From an uncultured Clostridia bacterium (lineage in GTDB: Bacteria > Bacillota > Clostridia > Oscillospirales > Acutalibacteraceae): DNA of 42,830 nt. A program made the translations under genes and the position numbers. The notes beneath the pieces were generated by a model. The model saw nothing but the letters and a program-made list of their open reading frames with translations, was not told the DNA's origin and made no database searches. Positions 26,697 to 34,683 of the stretch are shown one piece after another. How positions within the stretch are numbered: position 1 is the stretch's first letter; each line of letters begins with the position of its first letter. The stretch covers positions 1 to 42,830 of the forward strand of contig CALBNX010000057.1 in the NCBI GenBank assembly GCA_937896885.1, in the 5' to 3' direction.

Positions 26697-26891
26697 ATGT
26701 TTGTAGTTGCAGAAGATAGACAAATTTGTGCTTTATGTAAATATTGGTGTGGGAATGGAAATCTCGAATTTGTATTCGGTAATAAAATTAAAATACACCA
26801 AGATAGTACACCATCGCTTTGTAGAGAAAGGCAAACACGAACCTTGGCAATGAACAGTTGTCGTAACTTTCAAAGGAAAGCAGATTTATAG
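26697..26891 (+). CDS. Small cysteine-rich protein, probable metal binder
   Basis: 64 residues from ATG 26697, with GGGAGGTG six bases upstream (an in-frame GTG at 26688 is part of that site). The cysteines ICALCKYWCG near the N-terminus plus later C-R and S-C-R-N-F positions could chelate one zinc. The layout is typical of short phage/element proteins with no assigned role. Confidence 0.55.
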   Translation: MFVVAEDRQICALCKYWCGNGNLEFVFGNKIKIHQDSTPSLCRERQTRTLAMNSCRNFQRKADL

Positions 26892-26911
26892 TTAAAGGAA
26901 GTGACTAAATT

Positions 26912-27133
26912 ATGTCTGATTCGTTTATGAAAAAATTAGAAAATAAAATGCAAAGAGCTTACGAAATGCAATATGCAAAACTCCAAAGAGACTACAGAGA
27001 TGTATGCTCTCAAATAAGATTTCTTCAAGGGAATACAGATACTCCTGAAAAAGAAGAAAAATTAAGAATGCTTGAACGCAAAAAAGCATATCTTGAAGAG
27101 CAAATCTCAAAACTTCAATCACAAAGTTTTTAA
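26912..27133 (+). CDS. Small coiled-coil protein, copy 2
   Basis: 73 residues, helical. It shares VCSQI..LQGNTDT.EKE and the following LE.KK..LE..IS.L heptads with the protein at 26140-26391. AAAGGAAGTG precedes the ATG. The N-terminal third differs from copy 1, so the two may pair with different partners or form a heteromeric coil. Confidence 0.6.
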   Translation: MSDSFMKKLENKMQRAYEMQYAKLQRDYRDVCSQIRFLQGNTDTPEKEEKLRMLERKKAYLEEQISKLQSQSF

Positions 27134-27147
27134 TTTTATTACACTAA

Positions 27148-27180
27148 AAAGGGTGAATGTCGCTATGGCATTCACCCTTT
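27148..27180. terminator. Bidirectional terminator closing the small-gene cluster
   Basis: A 12-bp perfect stem AAAGGGTGAATG / CATTCACCCTTT with a 9-base loop. T-runs occur on both strands, so it serves the cluster rightward and the 27185 gene leftward. Confidence 0.9.
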
Positions 27181-27184
27181 GTTT

Positions 27185-28003
27185 TTAATAAATTTTTTCA
27201 ATTATTTCATGGATGGAATAATTTTCATCATCATACATTCTATCAAAATTCAGTATCCAACAATCAAATAATTCATTTGCAGTTTTAGTGTATTTTAGTT
27301 TTAAGTGTTCGACAATATCTAATAATTCACCTAATGATAACGATGAAAAAATACCGGGTGCAAAAAATTCTTCACCTAAAAATGCTTTTGAAAAATCTTG
27401 GTCATAAAACATTTGTGACAATTTGTAATCAATATGTTTATGAATAGATTCTTTAAAATCGCAAAAAGCTATTTGAAAATAAACCACTTGGGAAAAATTA
27501 TAAATAACTTTTGTGATTTCTTCGTCTGAAAGCGGTTCATCTTGTGAAGAAGAGCACAAATTATCAAGAGCCTTATACCACTTACCGCCCCTGTTCCAGT
27601 TATTATTTCTTAGGAATGAATCCAATCTACCGATTAATTTTTTCTTTTCATCTAATGATATCTCATTTGCTTTTTGACTTATAATTTTCGAGATAGTTGT
27701 TCCTTTCTTCGATGGTTCAACTAACAAAAATAAAAGTACAAGTGCCGAAGCTCTAGTATATAAAATTGCTTTTTGATTATCATCTTCATCTTTTTCTGTA
27801 CTGCTTAAACTGTGAAGCTTCCAACCGCTAATAATTTTTTTGATTCGTTTATTGACAGCTTTGTAATCATATGCATTGTTTTCAATAATATATTCAGTAT
27901 CATAAACGGCATCCGGATCATCATAAGTTTCCACCCAATCACTTTTTACAACATAATACATTCTTGTGATATCGGATTGATTATAAATAGCCATTCTCTC
28001 CAT
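27185..28003 (-). CDS. Hypothetical protein, lone leftward gene in the element
   Basis: 272 residues from ATG 28003, with GAGGTG upstream. Soluble and mostly helical; a hydrophobic patch ASALVLLFLLVE lies near residue 90 but is not a convincing membrane segment. No family recognised. It reads against all surrounding element genes and has its own terminator, which is the usual position of a cargo (moron-like) gene. A defence or exclusion role is a guess from position only. Confidence 0.6.
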   Translation of the reverse strand: MERMAIYNQSDITRMYYVVKSDWVETYDDPDAVYDTEYIIENNAYDYKAVNKRIKKIISGWKLHSLSSTEKDEDDNQKAILYTRASALVLLFLLVEPSKKGTTISKIISQKANEISLDEKKKLIGRLDSFLRNNNWNRGGKWYKALDNLCSSSQDEPLSDEEITKVIYNFSQVVYFQIAFCDFKESIHKHIDYKLSQMFYDQDFSKAFLGEEFFAPGIFSSLSLGELLDIVEHLKLKYTKTANELFDCWILNFDRMYDDENYSIHEIIEKIY

Positions 28004-28159
28004 ATAATTCACCTCAATAACAAAATAACAGGTTATGTGTGTCTTGTCAAATTAAAAATTCAACGATATCGTCATAATTTTTAAAATATATTGACCATAT
28101 CTTTTTAGGCATAAAAACATCATACTAATGCTACCAAGTCATTTTGAAGGAGGTATTTA

Positions 28160-29551
28160 TTGAAAGAAGTAAATATTGAAAGAAGCTATATTAAGCAGGA
28201 TGAGATTGATGCTGTTAAAAACTCCGATAGCTTAAAAGAAATCGGCATTGATTTTGGGGATACAGGTAAGATGATTATCAAGTTTTCACGTTTATCTGAG
28301 TTTTTTATGAAGTGTATTGATTTTAGAGTGTGTATGCAAAATGGTGTTTTATACATATACCATCGGCTAGGATACTACGAAATATTAGAAGAATGGTTGT
28401 TTGGAATCTTATGTAAAAAAATACTTGATGAAATTGGAATATATTGGTCTCTTTCAATTGAAAAACAATTGTTAGAACTTATCCGCCGTTCCGTTCCAAG
28501 AATAAACGAATTCAATGCTAATAATTCTATAAATCTAAAAAACGGAGTTTTTGATTTGGACAATTTCACATTGAAAGAGCATACACCTCAAACATCACTA
28601 TTTACATATCAATGTGAATACTCATTCAATCCTTCAGCGGAAAGCCCTATATTTTCCAAATATCTAAAAGAAGTTATGGATAACGATGAAAATTTGATAA
28701 ATATAGTTGCTGAAATGATGGGTTACACTTTGACAAATTCCTGCAAAGCAGAAAAATGCTTTTTATTAGTTGGAGATGGCAAAAACGGAAAAAGTGTTCT
28801 CTCCACAACGATGCAACACTTAGTTGGCGTGTCTAACTCCTGCTCTATACCGATTCATCAATTTGACGAGAAATTCGGTATTGAAGATTTAATCGACAAA
28901 AAGCTCAATATCTGTGGTGAGAACGAAATAATTCGTGGCACTGAAAAACTCAAATCTATAGTTTCAGGTGAAGTTGTTAATGTGCAAAGAAAATATAAAA
29001 ATGACTTGGATATGAGAATTACTGCTAAAAACGTATTTCTAACAAACAATTTACCTGCTAGCAAAGATTTGTCTTACGGATTTTTCAGAAAAATATTTAT
29101 AGTTCCATTTTCTGTAACAATTCCCGAAGATAAGGTTAATCCAAATTTATCAAACGAATTGTTGCAAGAGCTTCCGGGTATATTTAATTTTGCATTAAAA
29201 GGATTAAAACGACTTGTTGAAAACAATTATACTTTCACGCAATCTCAAAAAGCAACAAAAGCACTGAAAGATTACGAAGCAAAATCAAATCCCATAGAAT
29301 ATTTCTTTAAAAATGGACTTGAATTTAGCCCAGGAAACAAAATGCAAAAATCAGATGTGCCGAAACTGTTCTCAAAGTGGTGCAAAGAAAACGATTATGA
29401 CATTACATTTTCACCACAGCAATTTTGGACACTTGCACGCAAAAAGGAATCACAAGGACTTTTATCTCTTAATTTCAAAAAAGTAAACGGAACATATTAT
29501 CTAAATGATTATATTCCAAAAAGAAAAAAACTAAGGAAAAAGGTGAACTAA
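28160..29551 (+). CDS. Phage/plasmid primase-helicase, D5/SF3 type
   Basis: 463 residues from a TTG start with an optimal AAGGAGG site. Residues ~100-200 resemble the D5_N helicase-associated domain (SINLKNGVFDLDNFTLKEHTP, EMMGYTLTNSCKAEKCFLLVG). The SF3 Walker A is GDGKNGKS (residues 205-212), followed by NICGENEI (Walker B-like) and the SF3 arginine-sensor region FLTNNLP. The usual upstream primase polymerase domain is lacking, so it is mainly a replicative helicase. It implies that the excised element can replicate itself, as in phage satellites and integrative plasmids. Confidence 0.88.
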   Translation: MKEVNIERSYIKQDEIDAVKNSDSLKEIGIDFGDTGKMIIKFSRLSEFFMKCIDFRVCMQNGVLYIYHRLGYYEILEEWLFGILCKKILDEIGIYWSLSIEKQLLELIRRSVPRINEFNANNSINLKNGVFDLDNFTLKEHTPQTSLFTYQCEYSFNPSAESPIFSKYLKEVMDNDENLINIVAEMMGYTLTNSCKAEKCFLLVGDGKNGKSVLSTTMQHLVGVSNSCSIPIHQFDEKFGIEDLIDKKLNICGENEIIRGTEKLKSIVSGEVVNVQRKYKNDLDMRITAKNVFLTNNLPASKDLSYGFFRKIFIVPFSVTIPEDKVNPNLSNELLQELPGIFNFALKGLKRLVENNYTFTQSQKATKALKDYEAKSNPIEYFFKNGLEFSPGNKMQKSDVPKLFSKWCKENDYDITFSPQQFWTLARKKESQGLLSLNFKKVNGTYYLNDYIPKRKKLRKKVN

Positions 29552-29552
29552 A

Positions 29553-30125
29553 ATGACTGATGAAGTTAAAGAAACGCTTAAATTTCACAAAGAATGGGAA
29601 TCCACAAAAGTATTCAAATTATTCGATAAGAATGATAAAGAAAATATTGAAAAATATGTCATTAATACTTACATGGCAAAAAAATTTCATTTCTTACGTA
29701 AATATATCGATGAATTGTATGACCCGAACTGTTTAATTTTCTCAGAAGACAGTTGGACTGTACCCCAAGATGGCTGGTATTGTGGAGTTATAATGAAAGC
29801 CGAAATATATTATAAGAACGACAAAGAACATGTTTTTCTTCAAATAGCTCTTGATTCCGGATTTATGTTAAATACACGATTTTGTATGTATGACGCAAAT
29901 GATTCAATTTTTTCATACTTAAGGAAGAAATATAATTCTCTTTCTTTAAGAGACCTACTAAGCACTTTTGTTTGGATTGAATTTAAAAATTATTACAGAA
30001 ACGATGAAGTAACCTTTTCAAAAATCACTGATTTTTTTATGATTCCCAAAGATGAAGTAGATGTCTACATACGAATTAGTGATTTAATGTTAAATATTGA
30101 AGAAAAAGAAAAATCAAAAAACTAA
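29553..30125 (+). CDS. Hypothetical protein between helicase and integrase
   Basis: 190 residues, soluble, starting 1 base after the helicase stop with AAGGTGAA upstream, so it is co-translated. The pattern DSWTVPQDGWYCGVIMKAEIYY then VFLQIALDSG and LRDLLSTFVWIEF suggests a single-stranded-DNA-binding-like OB barrel (the family often reads 'p.gwY.G.I...'), but this is only a resemblance. A role in replication beside the helicase is plausible. Confidence 0.55.
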   Translation: MTDEVKETLKFHKEWESTKVFKLFDKNDKENIEKYVINTYMAKKFHFLRKYIDELYDPNCLIFSEDSWTVPQDGWYCGVIMKAEIYYKNDKEHVFLQIALDSGFMLNTRFCMYDANDSIFSYLRKKYNSLSLRDLLSTFVWIEFKNYYRNDEVTFSKITDFFMIPKDEVDVYIRISDLMLNIEEKEKSKN

Positions 30126-30141
30126 TTTTAAGGAGGTCTTT

Positions 30142-31320
30142 ATGGCAAATATAACCATTCTAGGTAAAGGTAGAAATAAGCGTTACAAAGTGACTTATGA
30201 GGCCCCTCGCGAAGGCCTTGAACGCAAACGACGAAGTAAGACGTTCCCTCCCGGGACGTCATACCAATTCGTGTTAGACTTTAAGCGACAAAAAGAGATT
30301 GAATTAGCGACAGGAGAAATGATTACTTCAAAGGAAATTACCCTATCAGAATTTATCGAGCAAGAATATTTTGAAAATCATGTTAAATTTTTGAGTCCAA
30401 CAACCGTTGCAAATTACAAAAAACTGTATAGTAGCAGAAAAGAATATTGTATTAAAAAAACTTTTGGTAATTATAAAATTAAAGATATTAACCGACGCAT
30501 GATACAACGCTATGTAAACCTGTTGGCAGACAATGTATCACCGAAGACCGTTCGTTCGTACAAGATGTGGCTACACACGGTTTTTGATATTGCTATTGCT
30601 CTTGATATTATAAAACCCGGAACAAATCCAACTGAATATGTTAAACTGCCTCCAAAAAGCACTTCGCAAATTGAAGCATATACCGCAGAACAAATACAAC
30701 AGTTGCTTCAATATGCAGAAGAAGACATTACTAGCCAAGTTATAATTGCTCTCGGTGCCCTTGCAGGCTTGAGACGTGGTGAACTTGCAGGGCTAAAATG
30801 GTCCCACATTTTCATTGACAATGGTCAAGCTGAAATACATATACGAGAAACTCGCGTTGTAATTGACGGAAAGGAGTACGTCAAACCTCCCAAGACAAAA
30901 GCCGGACGACGAATTATACCGATTCCACAAGGGCTTGTTGCTATCTTGAAAAAAGCAAGAACCAAATATCTTGAAAATAAATTGCGATTGGGAAAAGACT
31001 TTTTTGATAGCGGATACGTACTTAGTCAAGAAGATGGGAGGGCCTACAAACCAGACGGTATCAGTATACATTATGAACGACACATGTATGGTATGGTTGA
31101 AAAAGGTATTCCATACAAATCGTTGCACAAATTAAGGCACACCTATGCGACATTGTTGATAGATGGTGGAGCTAACCCAAAAGTTCTGCAGAAATCCCTT
31201 GGACACGAATCAGCAAAAATTAGTATGGAAGTGTATGCACACGCTTACTCTGAACGACACCGTAAAGAGATTGACAAACTAGATGAAGTCATCTTTGGAA
31301 CGAAATCATCTGTTAGCTGA
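30142..31320 (+). CDS. int: Tyrosine recombinase (integrase) of the element
   Basis: 392 residues from ATG 30142 (AAGGAGG upstream). The N-terminal ~60 residues form an arm-binding-like region (GRNKRYKVTYEAPREG). A SAM-like core-binding domain follows at ~70-175, then the catalytic domain with R211 (GLRRGEL), H329 and R332 (HKLRHTY), H355 in GHES, and nucleophile Y365 (EVYAHAY). This is the Tn916/lambda-type fold of Firmicutes elements. It sits 3.3 kb from the right repeat with the HEPN cargo in between. No separate excisionase gene is recognised. Confidence 0.95.
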   Translation: MANITILGKGRNKRYKVTYEAPREGLERKRRSKTFPPGTSYQFVLDFKRQKEIELATGEMITSKEITLSEFIEQEYFENHVKFLSPTTVANYKKLYSSRKEYCIKKTFGNYKIKDINRRMIQRYVNLLADNVSPKTVRSYKMWLHTVFDIAIALDIIKPGTNPTEYVKLPPKSTSQIEAYTAEQIQQLLQYAEEDITSQVIIALGALAGLRRGELAGLKWSHIFIDNGQAEIHIRETRVVIDGKEYVKPPKTKAGRRIIPIPQGLVAILKKARTKYLENKLRLGKDFFDSGYVLSQEDGRAYKPDGISIHYERHMYGMVEKGIPYKSLHKLRHTYATLLIDGGANPKVLQKSLGHESAKISMEVYAHAYSERHRKEIDKLDEVIFGTKSSVS

Positions 31321-31324
31321 AATT

Positions 31325-31411
31325 AGGGGCATAGGGGGGATATTAAATACAAAAATTTAATTTCGAAAAATCTTAAATAGAATTTTTAATAACAACACCC
31401 CTTACGCCCCT
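31325..31411. repeat. Imperfect G-rich inverted repeat after int
   Basis: AGGGGCATAGGGGGG (31325-31339) matches the reverse complement of 31397-31411 (AGGGGCGTAAGGGGT) at 12 of 15 positions. Inside it, AAAAATT (31351-31357) and AATTTTT (31381-31387) can also pair. It stands out against AT-rich surroundings. It could be a structured RNA, an origin, or an attachment-associated site. Confidence 0.4.
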
Positions 31412-31430
31412 GTTGAACTGATTAAAAAGC

Positions 31431-31460
31431 AAAAATCTCATCTTTATAGATGAGATTTTT
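31431..31460. terminator. Bidirectional terminator between int and the HEPN/membrane operon
   Basis: A 13-bp perfect stem AAAAATCTCATCT / AGATGAGATTTTT with a TTAT loop. Confidence 0.92.
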
Positions 31461-31468
31461 GTTCTTAC

Positions 31469-32314
31469 TTATAATGAAGAAGTTTCAAACAACACATCTT
31501 CAATCATTTCCAAGTTTGTAATATCTTCGCTTTCATGAGGATGAATAGAAAAAGTGGTTTTATACACATTGGCATATACATCTTTGTAATACAAATCTAA
31601 AAACAATTTGGCTTCAATTGGTTTTTTATTATCAATTTCAATTTCTGTCTGTAATGTTGCATCTTCTTTTATTGGTTTATATTTAAAAGGAAGTGTTTCA
31701 GTCGCATTTGAACTTTTTATACCAACAGGAATTACTATGTTTTTTGATATGTTAGTTATATCTATATGTAAAATCACTTTATTAAAAGTATGCTCATCTT
31801 CGTTTGGTATTATTTCTTTAACATAACAAGATATCTCCAAATAGGGCTTGGCACTTAATCTTAAATCCGCTTTTCTATTTCGTTCTTGGATTGCAATAGA
31901 GTATCGAATTCCTAACAAACCTACAAGGGCCGTCATTGCTGACATTGAAAAAGCAGAAAAAGTATTAGACATTGCTTTGTACATTTCTGGTAAATCCATT
32001 TGAGAAATAACACCAGAAGTTAGTGTAATAACCAAGAAAAAGAAAATTATGGCAAATCCACCACTTAATAAATCGTTATTTTTTCGGTAAGCTGTCATTA
32101 AATCTTGAATAACCCAGGATAAGTTCTTAAATACATAAGTTAAAGTGTATCCTACCCACAGAAGCAGCGAAACGGCTGACACCCAAAGAACAATACCGTC
32201 AATTTCTGGATAATGATAGGCAATTGCAAACATTATTATCCAATAAACAACCGAGATAGGCCAATAAACGTATTTAAAAAATTTCCTTTTTTGAGCTGAT
32301 GAACACTTAGACAT
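31469..32314 (-). CDS. Four-helix membrane protein with soluble C-terminal domain (HEPN-gene partner)
   Basis: 281 residues. Hydrophobic segments occur at about 15-35, 41-62, 84-104 and 120-142. The last ~135 residues are soluble, begin with a charged linker (QERNRKADLRLSAKPYLEI) and look beta-rich. The start lies 1 base after the stop of the HEPN-motif gene, with AAAGGAGAG inside that gene, so the pair is tightly coupled. No family recognised. A membrane effector paired with an RNase-like partner would fit an abortive-infection system, but this is inference from layout. Confidence 0.65.
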   Translation of the reverse strand: MSKCSSAQKRKFFKYVYWPISVVYWIIMFAIAYHYPEIDGIVLWVSAVSLLLWVGYTLTYVFKNLSWVIQDLMTAYRKNNDLLSGGFAIIFFFLVITLTSGVISQMDLPEMYKAMSNTFSAFSMSAMTALVGLLGIRYSIAIQERNRKADLRLSAKPYLEISCYVKEIIPNEDEHTFNKVILHIDITNISKNIVIPVGIKSSNATETLPFKYKPIKEDATLQTEIEIDNKKPIEAKLFLDLYYKDVYANVYKTTFSIHPHESEDITNLEMIEDVLFETSSL

Positions 32315-32315
32315 T

Positions 32316-34265
32316 CTAACTCTCCTTTTCTTTTGATACTATTGGAAATGCAATACAAAAATCTTCATTTATTTTTATTATAAGAAGGACCATTATTTTG
32401 AGCAATTCCATATAATCTTCTTCCTGCTTTTCTTCTCTTAGTGAAAAAGTTCCGTGCACATATTTGTTTCTTAACTCAGGACCGTTGTGAAATTGTTGAA
32501 CATTTAACATGTAGTCAATAAAATCTTGCTCTTGTTTTGAAAACAATGAACTTTCAGCTACAAGATTTCCATTGTCTATCCAGTTTTTTATTAATTCTTT
32601 TACTCCATTAGAACAATGGAACTGAGAAATAACACCGTTATTAAATAAGCTTTTCAATACAAACTCCACATTTTTATCAATACTAATAATACCTAAATCG
32701 TTTATATTGATAAAGTTGTTATCATAAAGCCACTTAATAATTGGTTGATTAAAATTTTCAAAGTCTGCTATTGTCATATTTTTATTTTTAATCAAATCTG
32801 GAAAACTGTTATACCTTTCCGATTCACCAACATAGTATAATAATGATTGGTCTGAAAACATATGGTATATAGCGGATTTGATTGTGTCACTTTTGGGGTA
32901 AACATACTTGTCCTTTACCAAACTTGGGGTATCAGACATTCTATATGGACTAGAAGCAAATTCAAAATACTCTCGATTTATAAATCCATCTTCTAAAAAA
33001 ATACGATATTGTTTTATTACAGCATCAAATTGAGATACTAAAACTAAAATTTTTTCATATGTAGAAGCATTTTCACTTGATTCAATATAAGAGAAATCTT
33101 TTGCGTTGAATTCTTCCAGTAAATATGTTTCAAAAAACCACTTGAAAACATTCTCTATTCGTATATTATTTTTTAATAATTGTGCTACATATGCAGTCAT
33201 TTGTATGTTGGAAAGCATATGGCGGTAGTTGTAGTCCACCCCTGTTTGGTAACTTTTTTCTCCGGACATCATAAGGTCTCTTTCAAAGACACCTAGTTTT
33301 GATGGATTTGATAAGAATTGACATCTAAAATGCAAGTCTGTATAGCCAAAAAGATAAATAAAATTATTTAGAATTGTGGGATAATCCAAATTCTCTTTAA
33401 TCCATGAAGTTCCATATGTATACAAGTCAATGTTTTTTTCGCTATCTTTCGTTGGCTCTTTTTGTCCATTACTATCATCATAAAATATTACTTCAACACC
33501 AAAAGTTTGATAATGCTGTACCTTACCACTTTTTGAGTTCCAATATTCTTCGAAACGTTTTTGTGCATTAAAACGAATTCTATCATCAGTAGCAAAATCC
33601 TTTGAGGCTTTAACTGTAGCTATTATTTGCAAATAATTCGGATTTGCGTTCTCCCACTTGATGTAATTTTTTAAGACATTTTTTTGATTTTCCGGACTAA
33701 AACTATTCGGCATATACATTTTTTCTGCATCATTTCGATGTTTTACAATATAATAATCAAACACCAATTCAGCATAATTAATGTTCTCTGTTAAAACATT
33801 AGCAATTTCGGCATCAAAATTAATAACAATCTTTTTATGAAACAATATGTTTCTCAATGCTGTGCTGCAATCTTTAAGTAATTCACAAAATTGATTACCA
33901 TCTATCCTTAGATATACATTAAAATATTCTATTAGAGTCCAAAAGCTTTTACGGTAATCAAAATTAAGTTCTTCATATATTGACGCACAATTTCCACCAT
34001 TAATTTTGGCAAAAAAGCGTCCGAGAACACTATTGAATCTATTTACTGTTGCTTTGTACTTTTTGATTTTGTCATCGTTCCAATCTCTATGATAGATTTC
34101 GTTATCAAAAAAACATTTAACATGGTATAATTCCATTATATCGTTTATGTCTGTGTACTGATTGTTAATGTCAAAACTGTTTATTAATGTTTCAATTCTT
34201 TCGAAATGGAACGCTCTTGACATATCATACTTGCTATAAAAAACAACTCGGTTTTTCAAGAACAA
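32316..34265 (-). CDS. Large protein with two HEPN-like Rx4H motifs, candidate abortive-infection toxin
   Basis: 649 residues if started at TTG 34265; TTG 34259 gives better spacing to AAGGAG. Soluble and helical throughout. LRNILFH (R138 to H143) and LRNKYVHG (R599 to H604) both fit the HEPN Rx4-6H signature, the second with the classic RN..xHG form seen in the DUF4209-type C-terminus. HEPN domains are often metal-independent RNases in toxin and defence systems. The gene is first in a two-gene operon with a membrane protein, in the cargo slot between integrase and attachment repeat. Activity and trigger are unknown. Confidence 0.65.
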   Translation of the reverse strand: MFLKNRVVFYSKYDMSRAFHFERIETLINSFDINNQYTDINDIMELYHVKCFFDNEIYHRDWNDDKIKKYKATVNRFNSVLGRFFAKINGGNCASIYEELNFDYRKSFWTLIEYFNVYLRIDGNQFCELLKDCSTALRNILFHKKIVINFDAEIANVLTENINYAELVFDYYIVKHRNDAEKMYMPNSFSPENQKNVLKNYIKWENANPNYLQIIATVKASKDFATDDRIRFNAQKRFEEYWNSKSGKVQHYQTFGVEVIFYDDSNGQKEPTKDSEKNIDLYTYGTSWIKENLDYPTILNNFIYLFGYTDLHFRCQFLSNPSKLGVFERDLMMSGEKSYQTGVDYNYRHMLSNIQMTAYVAQLLKNNIRIENVFKWFFETYLLEEFNAKDFSYIESSENASTYEKILVLVSQFDAVIKQYRIFLEDGFINREYFEFASSPYRMSDTPSLVKDKYVYPKSDTIKSAIYHMFSDQSLLYYVGESERYNSFPDLIKNKNMTIADFENFNQPIIKWLYDNNFININDLGIISIDKNVEFVLKSLFNNGVISQFHCSNGVKELIKNWIDNGNLVAESSLFSKQEQDFIDYMLNVQQFHNGPELRNKYVHGTFSLREEKQEEDYMELLKIMVLLIIKINEDFCIAFPIVSKEKES

Positions 34266-34300
34266 CGTCTCCTTAAAAATTATATTTATTCCGTATATTA

Positions 34301-34329
34301 ATTATAGCATATTTTTATAGTTTATTAAA
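34301..34329 (-). promoter_or_regulatory. Predicted promoter of the HEPN/membrane operon
   Basis: On the minus strand TTTAAT (34324-34329), a 17-base spacer and TATAAT (34301-34306). The rest of the non-coding stretch 34266-34683 holds this promoter, a candidate integrase arm site and the right repeat; no gene is seen in it. Confidence 0.5.
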
Positions 34330-34483
34330 TCCCCCCCTAACAATCTTGTATTCGTCACTAAATTGTCACAAGAATTAATAAACATTGCTCTATTAGAGGT
34401 GAAAATCCGAATGAAACTTAAAATTGAAAATAATAGTTATTTTTTAAACTATCAAAATAATCATTATTTTAATAGTTTTTTTC

Positions 34484-34508
34484 AAGTAGGTCACTTGTAG
34501 GACACTCG
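34484..34508 (+). repeat. Candidate integrase arm-type site, right end
   Basis: AGGTCACTTGTAGGACACTCG aligns with the left-end block (18554-18576) as two tandem GG.CACT(T/C)G units in the same orientation, about 105 bases inside the right repeat. Confidence 0.4.
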
Positions 34509-34613
34509 GCAATTCATAAAAATGCAAAAAAATAACGATTGAGAGTCGTAGTTGCCAATTCTTTTTGAAGACTCTCAATCATTAAAAGCGGTGTAAATAC
34601 GTCGTTTCTGAAC

Positions 34614-34630
34614 GTTCAAGTCCCGTCTCT
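34614..34630 (+). repeat. Right attachment-site core (attR)
   Basis: 17 bases identical to 18372-18388 of tRNA-Leu in the same orientation. The flank does not continue into the tRNA 3' end. Confidence 0.78.
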
Positions 34631-34683
34631 ATATTGAACTTTCTATTTTTATATGATATATTATTTTAAAGAGGTGAGCACAA

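Larger units (their letters stand above)
18372..34630. mobile_element. Integrated satellite/plasmid-like element in tRNA-Leu, with defence-like cargo
   Basis: Bounded by the 17-bp direct repeat GTTCAAGTCCCGTCTCT (18372-18388 in tRNA-Leu and 34614-34630), about 16.2 kb apart. It carries a tyrosine recombinase (30142-31320), a D5/SF3 primase-helicase (28160-29551), a Mor-like regulator, many genes under 100 residues, and AT-rich cargo: a DNA methyltransferase with two paralogous partners on the left and a HEPN-motif/membrane pair on the right. No structural phage, relaxase or conjugation gene is seen. One caveat is that the right repeat lacks the following tRNA 3' bases (CGCACCA), so the right junction has decayed or the integration history is complex. 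Confidence 0.82.

Noticed and set aside
31333..34340. G-run/C-run pair flanking the HEPN operon as transposon ends
   Set aside because: The match is short and mostly homopolymer, and no transposase or target duplication is visible.
18425..34600. CRISPR array or Cas genes
   Set aside because: No regularly spaced repeats and no Cas-like protein were seen; the HEPN motifs occur in a protein without Cas13 or Csm6 features.
18372..34630. Intact prophage
   Set aside because: No capsid, portal, terminase, tail or lysis gene is present; satellite or plasmid-like is a better description.
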